Source of the DNA: Eutypa lata
Taxonomy: Eukaryota > Ascomycota > Sordariomycetes > Xylariales > Diatrypaceae
Length of the DNA stretch: 64,000 bases
Assembly (NCBI GenBank): GCA_022661535.1
Contig: JAKULF010000005.1
Coordinates: 3,224,001-3,288,000 of the forward strand
Direction: 5' to 3'
Below are positions 1-12,500 of the stretch, piece after piece. The notes below the pieces were generated by a model. The model searched no databases and had not been told where the DNA came from. It saw only the letters and a program-made list of their open reading frames with translations. Position 1 is the first letter of the stretch. Each line of letters begins with the position of its first letter. A program made the position numbers and the translations under genes.

Positions 1-208
1 ACTCTTACACAACAGCTTATGCTTGATACCCAAACCACACAGTGCCGTGTTTGATTTTCCCGTTGTTTCTTATACCCAGGACTATCTCTGTGCAACGACT
101 TATCGACAACCTTGCCACAAGGTCTTCTCCAGAGAACAGAGAACCCGTTTCCACTCTGCGAGGACACAATCCATTGCCCATCAGGAGGACTTCAAATCCA
201 CAGGATCA

Positions 209-3200
209 ATGACGGCCATGGTTGCTACACACCAGGACTCGATGTCCAACTACAACAACTCGCCATTAGAAATGGACGATGTTCAGACTCCCGCGAGGTA
301 TATTGCACTACTTTCCATTTTGAATTTGAAAGAAAAAAAAGAAACTTCATGTAGCACTCTCGAGTGTACAATGTCTTGTACTGCGAAATCTTCTATTTAT
401 TGAGTAGCTGCAAGTGCTTCTGCTCTCCCACATGCCAAGGATCGTGACTTTTACTCCAGGAAATCAATCCAAGGAAAGGTGCCATTATAGGAAGGAGCCG
501 ATGGACAGACAGGACCATGTCGTGAGGATTTCGTTGCCCGGATCATCAATTCTGAGGCTCAGCTATCTGCGAGCGGCTGGGCAATGTCCCAGCTAACAAC
601 ACCGACACTCAGAGGATCACAAAAAAAACAGACTGAACTTGCTGGGAGCTTCGGCTCTTGGTATGATGGTGAGTATCGCCCACGATATTAGTGTGACAAA
701 ACAGCATTTTCCAGTCAGGACTCAGTCGATACTACCCAGAGGAGATATCTTCCATGGCTTGAATATATCGAACCAAGGAACCTTAGTTTTCAACAACACC
801 TAGGAAATACCGGACCGTATGATTTGAGCAAGAGCCCTATGCCGATTGAATTTTCCAGATGCCATCAGGACCAGGCCTTACCGGATCCTTCAGACGGAGT
901 GCTCTTTCCCCACTCGCTATGTTTTGCGATATCGTAGAGTAGCTGGATTCGCCTTTTCGCCCTAGGTTTTTAACAGACCATTCCTTTCCGTCTCCAGGCC
1001 TCTTCGCCCAAACCACTCAGGATCATTGTCTTTTTGTTATTTTCAAGTCGTTCCCAGGATTCTTTCCATCCAGTAGGCGTAATGTTTTATGCCCATTGCT
1101 TCTCGGCCTCGATCTACTTCGAACGGACCTCTTCAACCGGACCTGTCAGCAGTACATACTATTTAGAAGTCAACATGGACGAACTGACCAGTTCTCACGA
1201 CTTCTGTAGAGTGATGCTGGGTCATTCCTTCATAGGCACCATGAACTGGATCTTCGCTCAACTACGGATTTCTTTTATATTGCGTTTGTTTATGTTTTGT
1301 TTCATTACCAACTCGGATCAGACCCTGGATATGTGAAGCCCGGATGGACCAGTCAAACACGAACCCTTTAGGACCCTTGCCCCATTGGAACCTGTCCTTG
1401 GTGGGACAACCGTTTTGGTCTGTATACAGTAGCCTCCCTTATATTGTAGTTGTGACGAAGGCTAACCATATTGTGGCTGCAGGAACAAAGCTGTACCATA
1501 CGGAGAAGATTTTATTTCCTTTGTTATCAGTGCAAATTGATGTGACCCATTGGGTAGTGGTAAACAGAACACTAACCTTACCTCAGTGATTACAGCTCAT
1601 ATTCCCAAGGAAACATGATTCCTGCTGCCAGTGGACATTTTCTTTATTCTCAAACAGGACATGCGGACCTCCAAGGTTCAGTATGGGATGCATCAGCAGA
1701 AGGCACACAGAACTTTAACGGAGAAGATAATTTCCATTATACATATGGCCAGATTACTCCCAGAGGCCAGGGACAGGACCAGACAGAGGCCGTGGATGAC
1801 ATTTCCAGCAAATGGATTAACCAGGAACATGCACCCACCGTCGCAGAGCCCATGCGACGGATAAGCTCGCGTAGCTCCTCGGGAAGCCACAAGAACAGAG
1901 CTATCAAGGCCTCACGTAAGAGCCGGCCAAGGATAGTCTCTACAATGTCTCATGGCTCTCAGATGTCGAATTATGACATCACAGGTAATGCCCAGATGGA
2001 CGCATTTCTGCTCCCGGATTCAGATGCCCACTCCGTGTCATCCCAAATGTTCTACCCTCAGCTCCCCATGAGCGCAGGCTTTTCAGCCGATGGATTGCCA
2101 TACTCTCCTGCTGTACTTGCGCCAGGCATGACGCAGCAGCACATTGACCCCAGCCACATGCAATTGAACTTCGAAGCCAGCATTGCAGGTAACTCACCAG
2201 GTTCGTGGGAGTCCCTCAGCGCCGGGGGGTCGCGAATCTCTTCTCCCGGTGTTCCCGAAGATGCTTCGTCCTGGTCGATGCCCGTGGGGGGCTCGCCAGC
2301 ACACACCGCCAACTCTTCCCCTGTGATGGATGGCATGTCGCCAAGGTACGTTTTGTTTGGTCGGAAAAAGCCACAGGAACGATGGGTGATAATTCTAACG
2401 TGATAACTCCGACAGCCTTGATCGCCAGATGTGCATGATGACTGCAGAGGATGCCAATGGAGCCGTCCTCAGTGAGGACTCGTTTGCCCTGCCCCCATCT
2501 TTTTCCCGCCGCACCAGCGGCGATGGTGAATCTTCTGCTCGGGATCACCCGCTCTACAGAAATGCATTCCCCCAGCCCGATGGACTTTTCCACTGCCCAT
2601 GGGAGGGCCAGTCCGGCTGCAACCACAAGGCCGAGAAGCTCAAGTGCAACTATGAGTAAGAGTCCCACGACCTCTAGCGATCCTTCCCATTAGCTGACCA
2701 CCATGATCTCTAGCAAATTCGTCGACTCCCACCTGAAGCCCTACCGATGCAAGATGGAGTCCTGCGAGAACGCCCGCTTCTCCTCGACCGCGTGCCTTCT
2801 CCGACATGAGCGCGAGGCCCATGCCATGCACGGCCACGGTGACAAGCCCTACCTATGCACCTACGAGGGATGCGACCGCGCCCTACCCGGCAACGGATTC
2901 CCTCGCCAGTGGAACCTGAAGGACCACATGAGACGCGTACACAATGACAATGGAAGCTCGCTCAACATGACCACTTCGCCTCCGACGGCACAGCCCACAA
3001 GCTCTCACTCGACCAAGGGTCGAAAGAGAAAGAGCAAGGATTCCGCGGACCATGGTTCTAGCAGCCGGAAGCACTCGTCCCGATCCGCCCAGGTTGCGGA
3101 TGCCGCCGCCGCCATCAAGGCCGTAGAGCAGCCCATGATCATGGAATGGAACCAGCACAAGCAGGCTCTCGAGACCTACCTCCAGGACTACAGCGTCCCG

Positions 3201-3347
3201 GACGCTTTCGAGCACCTTGAGCACATCATGGATGCCAGGGAGCATCTCGAGGCCATGGGCACGATCTCCAAGAAGCTTCTTGGCTCCCGAAAGGGCCACC
3301 AGGCCCAGGACTACCATCGACGATCCTATGGACACTCTTCTGGCTGA
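209..3347 (+). CDS. C2H2 zinc-finger transcription factor, about 570 aa
   Basis: Proposed exons are 209-297, 1596-2345, 2416-2655 and 2714-3347; phases agree and the sum is 571 codons with the stop. The long N-terminal arm is rich in Ser, Gly and Pro and looks disordered. Three C2H2-type units follow at about residues 337-435: one starting FHCPWEG, one starting YRCKMESC and ending in an H-x-H-type pair, and one starting YLCTYEGC and ending HMRRVH. A basic Ser-rich stretch (GRKRKSK) and a helical C-terminus end the protein. It is probably a nuclear DNA-binding regulator; its targets are unknown. The first exon was joined because its donor (GCGAG/GTATAT) and the acceptor at 1595 restore a smooth reading (..TPASSYSQGNMIP..) in frame with the ATG at 1615. 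If that join is wrong, translation starts at 1615. The C-terminal exons are firm; the first exon is moderately supported. Confidence 0.82.
298..1595 (+). other. Proposed 1.3 kb first intron of the C2H2 gene
   Basis: The interval starts GTATAT and ends TTACAG. It holds no coding frame that I recognise, only short unrelated frames. At 1298 bp it is about ten times longer than the other introns in this window. It could contain an alternative promoter or first exon, or it could be two introns with a small exon that I could not identify. Confidence 0.5.
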
Positions 3348-5426
3348 ATGAAGAATGTAAGTCATTCTAACGCCTTTCTCTATCCCGCGTTCTACATTTC
3401 ACCCGAACACGACTAACACAAGTTGTAAACAGCATAGTTTAGACTTCAGTCAATGATTTTACGACCCAGGAATTTCCGAATACAAGAGCCAGGATTGCGA
3501 GTGCAATTTCCTGAGTACCGCCGCAGAGAGGTCAGGAGACCTCGAGACGGCCGGCCACCAGCTACTACGTTTCCGTTCTGAGGACCCCCCTTAACTTAGT
3601 GGAATGCCCAGCCTTTTCGCCGACCCCGGCAAATTTTTTGGACAACCCTAGGGAAAACCTACTCCGGACGTAGATCTGAAGAAACAAAAACAAAGATTTT
3701 TTTCAGACAGCTTCCCGGATCTTATTTTGAAACAGGCAGCCCTATGGACAATTCGTGCCGAGGATGCAAATTCGGATCCGGGATGCTGAGAAACGGGGCC
3801 AATCCATGTGAGCAGAGCATGCATGCATACATGCTGCCAGGCAGTATGCATCATCGTGCCACATGTGAACGAATGAATGAACGGGTGTGCGGCTGCTGCC
3901 CTTCTTCTTTTTAGTTTGGTTTTTTGCTTTTGCTTTTGCCCAGCAACCGCGGCGAATGTAGCACACTGCCACTATTCATGCCTTGATGGCTGGCTAGTGG
4001 CAGTGTCTTGCTCGAAGCTTTGTCTTCGTGTGTGTGTGTGTGTGATTTGCAACATTGCGATGCAACACCAAAAAAAAGAGAGAGAGAGAGGACAGGTGGA
4101 TTGAAGATTTGAAATTGGATATAGATTGTTTGGTTTGGTTGGTTAGTTAGACTTTATTGTCTTCGTGCTGTTGTGGTTTTTGAAAGTCTGTTTTGTTACT
4201 GTTGTTTTATCCATCCTTCGTGATGATACTATACTTAGATACTTAGACACTGGGAAAACTTTTATTTGTTAGCATATTGCGTACATGGTCTGTCGCCAAC
4301 TAATGTGGTTTGTCTGGTCTTTCTAGTTAAGACTCCTCGTGCGAGTTGGGCTGTGACGATGAATGTGCCGCTTTGGTAGATACGGCCTTCCTGAATATGT
4401 AGGGATGCTTTTAGTTCAGTGTAGGAGTTGACTCTACCACTCTCGACTCACTGGTGGAAATTGCCCTAGTCAGCTTTGAGCAAGCTTCAACTGAGTATTG
4501 GATAGATAGTATCTATATCAGTGTAGATTGTGTTGTTTACAATGTGCATCTTTTAGAGGCTATTCACGATAGTAGATACCTACGCATATATGTACGTTCC
4601 AGCCCAGAGCTTCTTATACTGCTCAAAACAGTAGTTGCATGCTCTCGCTGTGTGGCAGGCTGAGAAAGCTTTAACAAAACCTCTTAACAATCTAGGTATG
4701 ACATCGGGATTGTAATGTAGCTATCCTCTAGCTCGGAGGTGATATTAGACATTCACTCAAAAGTTTCGAGGTAGACCACCGATTACTGTAGATTATATAT
4801 GACTCCTCCGGAATCCCTATAGCTTGAAGCCTTCCTCCTCATGAGGCTAATTCGATCTCCTCAGCTTGACTGTATGTATTATGCCTGGTGATATTCCTCC
4901 GAGGAGGGATAGATAGACTGAGCTTTCAACTTCAAGACGGCTACAATTGTACGGCGATACACCAAGGCTTAGGTAAGTCAATGCCTTGTAGTTGCTGCTG
5001 GAGTTGTGACTCATACGGCGATGATAGAGGAACTATATATGAATGTGACTCAAAACAGGATCGACAATTCAAACTTAGTTACAGTTTGCTAACCTTGGAT
5101 AGGAGGCATTAAATGTAGAAAGTTTAGAAACACCACCTCAAATCCCACGAGTACGCTGAAGGTACATAGCTGGCGTGGCTGAAAAGGCGTGTATATGTGT
5201 GGCTTGATAAGAATTGTAGTCCCACATTTGATACAAGGTTTAGTTCGGCTAAGGACGTAAGTTTGCATCCACAAAACCTTTATCTCCGGGGCGTAAATCT
5301 TCATCCCGCACAAAAACCCACACTTCTCTCAGAGAAACGAACGAATTTCTCTTCTTTCCCTTCTTCAACATCGACGAACGCAAATAATCCTCACCATTAG
5401 ATTGATTCTACTGGAAGACTGTCATC
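3348..5426. other. Intergenic region, C2H2 gene to ribosomal protein gene
   Basis: No gene recognised. The first few hundred bases are probably the 3' untranslated region of the zinc-finger gene. A short (GT)n run near 4031-4043 and an (AG)n run near 4077-4090 are present. The last 100 bases before the ribosomal protein start are pyrimidine-rich and probably form its promoter and leader. Confidence 0.6.
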
Positions 5427-6325
5427 ATGTCGAAAATCACAGTCGGTATGTCGCATTCTATTATCGCACCAGCTCTTAATACATAAAAAACATCGCACGT
5501 TGATCGAAATACTGACATGGTTTACCCCGCCACACAGCCGGAGTGCGTTCCAACGTCACTGAACTCCTTGAGTACTCTACCGAGACCAAGAAGCGAAACT
5601 TCCTTGAGACTGTCGAGCTGTAAGCATGCCTCTACCCCACCCCACCCCGCTTCCGAATAAGAGAATATCGCTGGCTAACTCGATGATACAGTCAGATCGG
5701 CCTCAAGAACTATGACCCCCAGCGTGACAAGCGTTTCTCTGGCACCATCCGCCTGCCTTCGATCCCTCGCCCCAACATGAGCGTCTGCATCCTCGGTGAC
5801 CAGCACGACATCGATCGTGCCAAGCACGGTGGTGTCGACGCCATGTCCGCCGATGACTTGAAGAAGCTGAACAAGAACAAGAAGCTGATCAAGAAGCTTG
5901 CTCGCAAGTACGATGCTTTCGTCGCTTCCGAGACTCTGATCAAGCAGATTCCTCGTCTCTTGGGTCCTGGTCTGTCCAAGGGTAAGAGCTTATTCCTTCC
6001 CGCTGGACCTAGTTATAGATAGATTCCTCGAATTACGTACTAATTGACTGTTTCCTATCTAGCCGGCAAGTTCCCTACCCCGGTCTCGCACGCTGATGAC
6101 CTCACTGGCAAGCTCAACGAGGTCAAGTCCACCATCAAGTTCCAGCTGAAGAAGGTGCTCTGCATGGGTGTTGCCGTCGGAAACGTTGGCATGGACACGG
6201 AGGAGCTGATCGGCAACATCATGTTGGCCATCAACTACCTCGTCTCCCTGCTGAAGAAGGGCTGGCAGAACGTCGGTAGCCTGACCATCAAGGCTACCAT
6301 GTCTCCTCCTAGGCGCCTCTACTAA
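5427..6325 (+). CDS. rpl1: 60S ribosomal protein uL1 (L10a / Rpl1)
   Basis: Exons 5427-5445, 5538-5619, 5692-5981 and 6063-6325 encode 217 residues, the usual length of eukaryotic uL1. The protein opens MSKITVAGVRSNV and carries the family signatures [49 protein letters not shown] and [10 protein letters not shown], ending PPRRLY. uL1 is a cytoplasmic large-subunit protein that forms the L1 stalk and helps release deacylated tRNA from the E site. The first exon holds only six full codons, a common design in fungal ribosomal protein genes. Introns are 92, 72 and 81 bp with canonical borders. A pyrimidine-rich leader precedes the ATG. The symbol follows yeast usage. Confidence 0.97.
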
Positions 6326-8150
6326 GCTATTGGCTGGATATGGGAAATAGGAAAAAGAAAGAAATACCTGGGGGATGTAGTCCTATTGGTGCTAGCATTT
6401 GGAACGTGAAGAAGGCACACAGATAGCAAACAATACGAACCTCCAAACAGATGAATACTTCGTAGCCTTTACATCGTGACATGTCGGTTTGATCATACAC
6501 TGTAATGCCATCCTACTTTGATGAATCAAGCATTTCAACGTCTTAATGTCATAGTTCTCCGTCTCTGATTTTTAAAGTACCCCAACAGCACCAAGAGTCA
6601 AGACGAAATCATCTGTGGTAGCAATGCAAGACATCCTTCTAGCTTTTCACAACGCAAGTAGGATTTTTAATACAGTCACAGGCACTGAGCACCGCATCTG
6701 ATTTTCTATTCTGATCACGTCTACAGCTCGAAGTACAGCGCGAATTGAATTTTCTTCGTAGACATGTAGTATGGCAAGCTCAGTCTTGCTTGCTCTCTTG
6801 TGAATACCAGAGCCGAGGACACAACACAACGCCCACGATGACAAGAACAAAAAAAAAAATACAAAAAAACATGCCCACGCAATGCTGAGCTGAAGAAATG
6901 TGAGAAACACCCCACAGTCGCGAACCTGGAAGAGCTGGAGTCGGCGGCTGTATTGGAAAAGGTGCACTCGAAAAGTTTCGATGAAGGAGGCCGGGAACGG
7001 AAGGAAACCCATCGTATGAAAGAAAATTCACAGAATAACCCTCAGCAAGCCGCCGTAGCGGAGCCTCCATTTTTGTTTGGTATTAAATATAAACATTTGA
7101 CGATGTAGTATTTAACCCATACTGATGATGAAGAAAAAAAAAAAGGAAGAAGAAAAATTCAAGAGAGATTTCGCGGGCTGCGAAAATTTATCTGGTCGCC
7201 CGCATGTGGGGCAATGGGGTCCTGCGTGGCTGGTGCTAGGGTTTGGTTGGCTGGGTTGCTGGGCTGCAGGTGGGTGGGTGGCTAGTGGGTGGGTGGGTGG
7301 GAGATTAGATAAGGTGATGCTTGGGGTGCAGATGGTGGGGTTTGTCTCGTGGCTGGTGTACTTCGTATGTACACGATGTTGTGATAAACGTTATACTCAC
7401 GATAAATACTTTATTCGCATAGATCTGACTATGAGCAGTGGTACTGGTATAACACAGAGATATCAGTTCTTGAAAGATATTCCCAAGCAGCCCAGGCTAG
7501 GAAATTGCCGCCTCCATGTCCTATCTCCCGGGTTATGCGAGTGTCCGTCCGTCCATCTATCTATCTGTATCTATGGGTTACCTATGATCTGCACAAGGTA
7601 CAGATATCGATATGTGTTTACCTATTGATTATGTTACAGTTCCAACATGTCCTCATGGTGGCAAGGCAACCCACAAACTAGCTAAGCTCAATGGCTGCCC
7701 CTCTTCCAGCATCGCAAGCTCAGAAGTTAATACATGTCGGTGTAACTACTAACCAGACGACCGGGTGTAACGGTATCGTCTAGCCACACAAAACCACACG
7801 CCGATAGCAGACAATACTAGAATACAACTAAGGAGACCTATGAGCCCTCCCACGCTGATTCCCTCCGCTCGCTTTATGAGCAAGGTCTTCGCCGGTTCTT
7901 CCATGATCGTTGATGTCGCGCTTTTCTTCTTCTTCTTCTTCCTGGGACTTGATTCGCCTCGAAGAGATTGGTGATGGAAGCAGGGAATGTGATGTCCTCG
8001 GGTGGGAAAAAGAAAAAAGAAAGGGAGATGGCTTCAAGCTATCAAAAATTAATGATGTTGGTCATCTATATATATATTTGCTTGATTTGACACATAAATC
8101 GTGTATAGGGCTAATATGACTCAACTCAGTATTGAAATGTTCAGGGCTCC
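6326..8150. other. Intergenic, low-complexity stretches, no gene seen
   Basis: The 3' untranslated region of the uL1 gene probably occupies the first few hundred bases. A purine-rich A/G run lies at about 7125-7165 and a G/T-rich GGGTGGGT-type stretch at about 7230-7340. Frames of up to about 170 codons cross these runs, but their composition is that of simple repeat and no domain is visible. Confidence 0.55.
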
Positions 8151-9440
8151 ATATTATCAACTGACTTATTGAGAGCCTTGTGACGGACGCAGAGAGCATC
8201 CATGTTAGGATCAAGTCAAATAGGAACACCATTAACCTTAAGTAGCTGATCCTCCGTGTGTGTAAGGAGCGAGATGAGTCGCCTAAGCCGCTAGAGAACA
8301 GTTCGTATTCTCTAGATTAAAGGAAGAGTCCATTGTACCATAGATGGAACAAGGAAAAGAACAGAGGACACGGGATGGAAAGAGTGGGAGCCATGACCAT
8401 ATCTCTGTTCTCTCTATATATAGCATAGGAATGAACTCGTGAAGCTTGAGTGTGGTTACTATCTAACATAGGCAAGGCTAGAAAGTCGAACAAGAATAGC
8501 GGGTATCACGCCGGAGAGCAGAGGTGATTGACGTCTAGGTATCATCAGGACCGCACGGACAATAGACTGCTGCGGCTGCTTAGGTTTGCTTACTATAAAC
8601 AAAGTAAGTAAAAATTTCATTCCCCCAAATTCTTCCGAGATGTCGGAAGACCTGCGAGCTCAACATTGTCAGTCTGGCTTTGTTTTATTCGTCCTGTCGG
8701 AGGCTAGTGCCCTCATTCTTACGCAAAGAGGTGACTGGAGTGAAAATGAAGGGTTAGTGTGTCGAAATTTTCTCACTGGGAAAAGAATTCCGAGAGTCGA
8801 TATTCTGAACGAGAAAGTAATTCAATGCGCGCATAGCGGCGGCGGCAGCTGAATGATGGCAACAACAGGTACGCAATGGTAGCAGCAGCTCGACGACCTG
8901 CTCAACAACATGTAGCTAAATAATAACAACTGCAACTGAAAGGTAACACGGTAACAGTTAGGGCTTGCGAGAACCAGCCCTAATGAGCGGAAGGCCGTGG
9001 CCTATAACGGCTAAAATAGGCTAAATGCATGTACTCATATATGTATGATAGTAAAGACAAGAGCTTATGGTACCACGGTACAGCCGCAGCTGTCCCACGT
9101 TTCCATTTCACTTGTATAAAGGTTGCATTACATATCAGGCTTGTAATCTTCAATCTGCAGGTACCCCCTTAATCTGCAAGAACCCCTTCATTATAAGACA
9201 GGTATGCATTCTGTGATGGGTTGAATGTGGAGTATCAATATTTCATGCAAGCAAATTACGATAGGAAATGATTTACGAACGACAGCTGGGCAAGGAACGA
9301 ACCCTACACCTGTTGGCCATTATGATATTTTATCATCCCCTCAATAACCGTCAGGTGAAATCAAGTCAGGCTGCCACTGTGACGTTGATGATGTAGTATA
9401 TAAGGCCTTCCGCTTATTCTATCCCGGAAAATAAATGCAA
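8150..9440. other. Possible relics of retroelement ends upstream of the NLR
   Basis: The stretch from about 8202 begins TGTTAGGATCAAG and contains a TATATATAG box near 8415. At about 8538 it has GGTATCATCAGGACCGCACGG, which loosely resembles an LTR/primer-binding junction of Copia-type elements. A second stretch (8940-9040) has an unrelated LTR-like composition. No matching second LTR and no reading frame were found, so this is only a suspicion. A TATATAA box at 9397-9403, about 130 bp before the NLR start, is a plausible promoter element for that gene. Confidence 0.25.
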
Positions 9441-9528
9441 AAAAGACATAGCATTTCCATGAACATGTTAGTGAAAGACCTACCACTATAAAGACTACTC
9501 ACCTAGTAGTCTTCTGAAGTTATTGTCA

Positions 9529-12500
9529 ATGGTTTCACAAAGGCATTCGTATTCTGTGAAGCATACTGGCTTCACAACTTTACAAGAAGGGGGTAACGAT
9601 CCTGATTGTGACATTATCTTCATTCACGGACTTAACGGAAAGCCAGATAAGTCATGGACTTATAGTAGCGCCTCAAGTGGGCACAAAAAGAAGGGCCTGA
9701 TAAGACTTCTCCTCGAAAAGTTTACCAGAAAGAAAGAAAAGGACGTGAACACGTCCAATGGTAACTCCAAGGGGTTAACTGCTAAAGGTGCGCCCATTGA
9801 TACATTTCATAGTGTTTTAACCAGCTGACAGCATACACAGAAAATGAAGGCGTTTTCTGGCCTAAAGATATCTTGACCCAGGAAGATTGCTGCAAAACGG
9901 CTCGCATCATGACATATGGGTACGACTCGGACGTCATCAAGTTAGTTGACAATGCGAACTTTTCAACAATCACAGCTCACGGCGAGACGTTGCTGAATGG
10001 GCTAGCCAGAGTCCGTGAAAGCTGTCAGAGACGTCCCCTGATGCTCATTGTCCACTCCCTCGGGGGCTTGGTAGTCAAATCGGTAAGGCTATTTTCTAAC
10101 TACATGAATGTCATTAAAGACTTATCCCGTTTATACTCGTACCATAAAGAGGGACTCATCCAAAGACTGGTATGAGAACCTAATTGGATCGATAGCATTA
10201 TACTGCCAGAGGAGAGGTTATTCTGTTCTATACCGAAACCCAATAGGGCTAGCAAGGCATCTATTCCTGCTCACTATTTTTTATTTCACAATGGGTTTTA
10301 ATCATACCCGCTAGAAGGGTATTCATTTCACAGCGCATATTAACAGATGAACTACCAGGCCTTGAATCAATCTGTATTGCAGAGACCTCATGATCTTCGA
10401 GCGGTCGTCGAGTCAACTTTTGCCATCATCTTCTTCGGTACACCTCACCGAGGTAGTGGACTTGCCGAAATTGGAAAAACGGTTGCCAAGGTTGCGTCGA
10501 TTTTGACCGGACGGCCGTATAATGACCGTATTGTGACGAGCTTAGCTCAGAACACTGAGATTCTGAGTCAATTGCGGAAAACGTTTGACAACTCCACTCT
10601 AGAAGTGATGAAACAAAGAAGTCGCTTTGAATCGAGTACTTTTCAAGAGAGCAGGGGCTTTACTGCTGTGGCTGGTTTTCGTGGCAAGGTAAGTGCCGTT
10701 TCCTGGTTAACCCCTTGAATGAATATTACCTACCGACTGCTCAGGCGTGGAACCTAACAGTGCAGATTTCTGGATTGCATATGACCGAGTAGCTCGGCAA
10801 AGAGCGTGGGTCGGAGATTGCTAGTTTCTATCATTACGATGACACAGGCTAGCATTGATAAGCTGATTATATACATCTGTCTACGGAATATGAATACTGA
10901 TTTTTATTAAAAAATCTAGGTCGTAGAAGATGACTCCTCCGAAGGTGGTACCTGTGATCGAAATGATCACATTGACAAGAATCATATGGACATGGTGAGT
11001 AAATCCAGAGGGATGTACCTTAAAATTGAACTATGTTACATCGATATATATTCGCAATCTGCAACATATTCACTTCCCCGGCTATCTCTTCATAAACGAT
11101 CTCCAATTACTAGGGTTAATAGGACGATGACACTAAACCTTCTCCACAGATCAGATTTTCGGGGCCAAATGATCCAGAATATGAGAAGGTTGCGGGAGAG
11201 ATCAGGAGGCATATAGCAAGATTTCGTCTGGTCGTGGGCGAAGAGGAGAGACGTTAGTGGGCTGAGCCGAAACAATTTTTTGTTACACAACTAACTTGTC
11301 AAAAGAACTATGTGAGAGCTTAGAAGCAATAGGAAAATACGCACACGAACGTTGGGAGCAAATCGATACAAATACGCCAGGCACTCTCTATTGGCTTTAT
11401 GGTGCCAAGGCAAACAGAGGAGACAAAAGAAAGTCTGCATTTGAGACGCAAATCGCTCTTGGGGCTTGGCTAGCCAAAGACACCGGGATTTTCTGGATAA
11501 CCGGCCGACCAGGGTCAGGAAAATCAACGGCAATGAAGCATCTATCTAACGATGAAAGTGAGACGGCCAATATTCTCCAGAACAACACGGAGAAACTCCC
11601 CAGGTCTCAGCTGTCTTGGACCTGGTCTCCATCTGCCACCTTCTCAGAATATATAGACGCCTTTAGTGATGCCAAACCCTCAATTCCTAGCTCTGTGGAG
11701 TGGTGCATTGTTAAACTCTTTGTTACCAGCCGGGGGTCTGAGAACCAACGCAAGTGGCAGCCCATGTTGCATGGCATCCTTTGGCAGTTGCTCACCCAAC
11801 GACCAGAGCTGATCCGCGGTATCATGAATTTAACGAAGAAGAAGAAGACCAAATTTCACTCAACCAAGCAAAACAGTCCCGATGCCTCAGTACAAGAAAG
11901 ATATGAGTGGACCGCAGAAATCATAGAACAGGCCCTGGAAGTCTGCAAAGACCAAGTGTCTCATCCACTTAAGGTGCTTATTGTCCTTGACGGCCTTGAC
12001 GAGATGCAGGATATTGAAGATGCTCGGAAATGTGTCAATTTTTTGAAACGCCTCTCGAAATCCTCTACCGAGTCCCAAAATATATTCAAAGTGTGCGTCT
12101 CGAGCCGCTCTGAGCAAGTTTTTCTTGATCTGCTATCTGGAATCTGGCGAATTGAGATACACGACTATACTAGGGATGACATTTACCAACATGTCTTTTC
12201 GCAGATTCGCAAAATCCGAAGATTCCGGAACGTCGAACAAGAATCGATTGATCATGACCTCGGAAGGATCCTGGACTATATATCCGACAATGCACACGGT
12301 GTCTTCTTGTGGGCAACGTCCGTTTGCAATATGGTACTTACGGCTTTGGGGAAAGGGGAGATCCTTCAAAATGCTTATGATCTCCTAGTCAAACTGCCCA
12401 GGGAAATGTCAGAGTTGTACACTTACATTCTACGTGGCATAGACCCCCCTCTCCGGACCAAAGCATACATAATGCTTGAATCTGTTTTGCGAGCACGAAC

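Noticed and set aside
2216..2668. 150-codon minus-strand frame
   Set aside because: It lies opposite the zinc-finger gene and has no domain; a shadow of GC-rich coding sequence.
7125..7628. 167-codon plus-strand frame
   Set aside because: It begins in an A/G run and crosses a GGGTGGGT repeat; the product is Lys/Glu- then Gly/Trp-rich without a domain.
10108..10314. Possible extra exon inside NLR intron 2
   Set aside because: Joining exon 2 to 10359 directly gives the expected ..GGLVVKSALNQSVLQ.. reading in phase; the inner frame adds unrelated residues.
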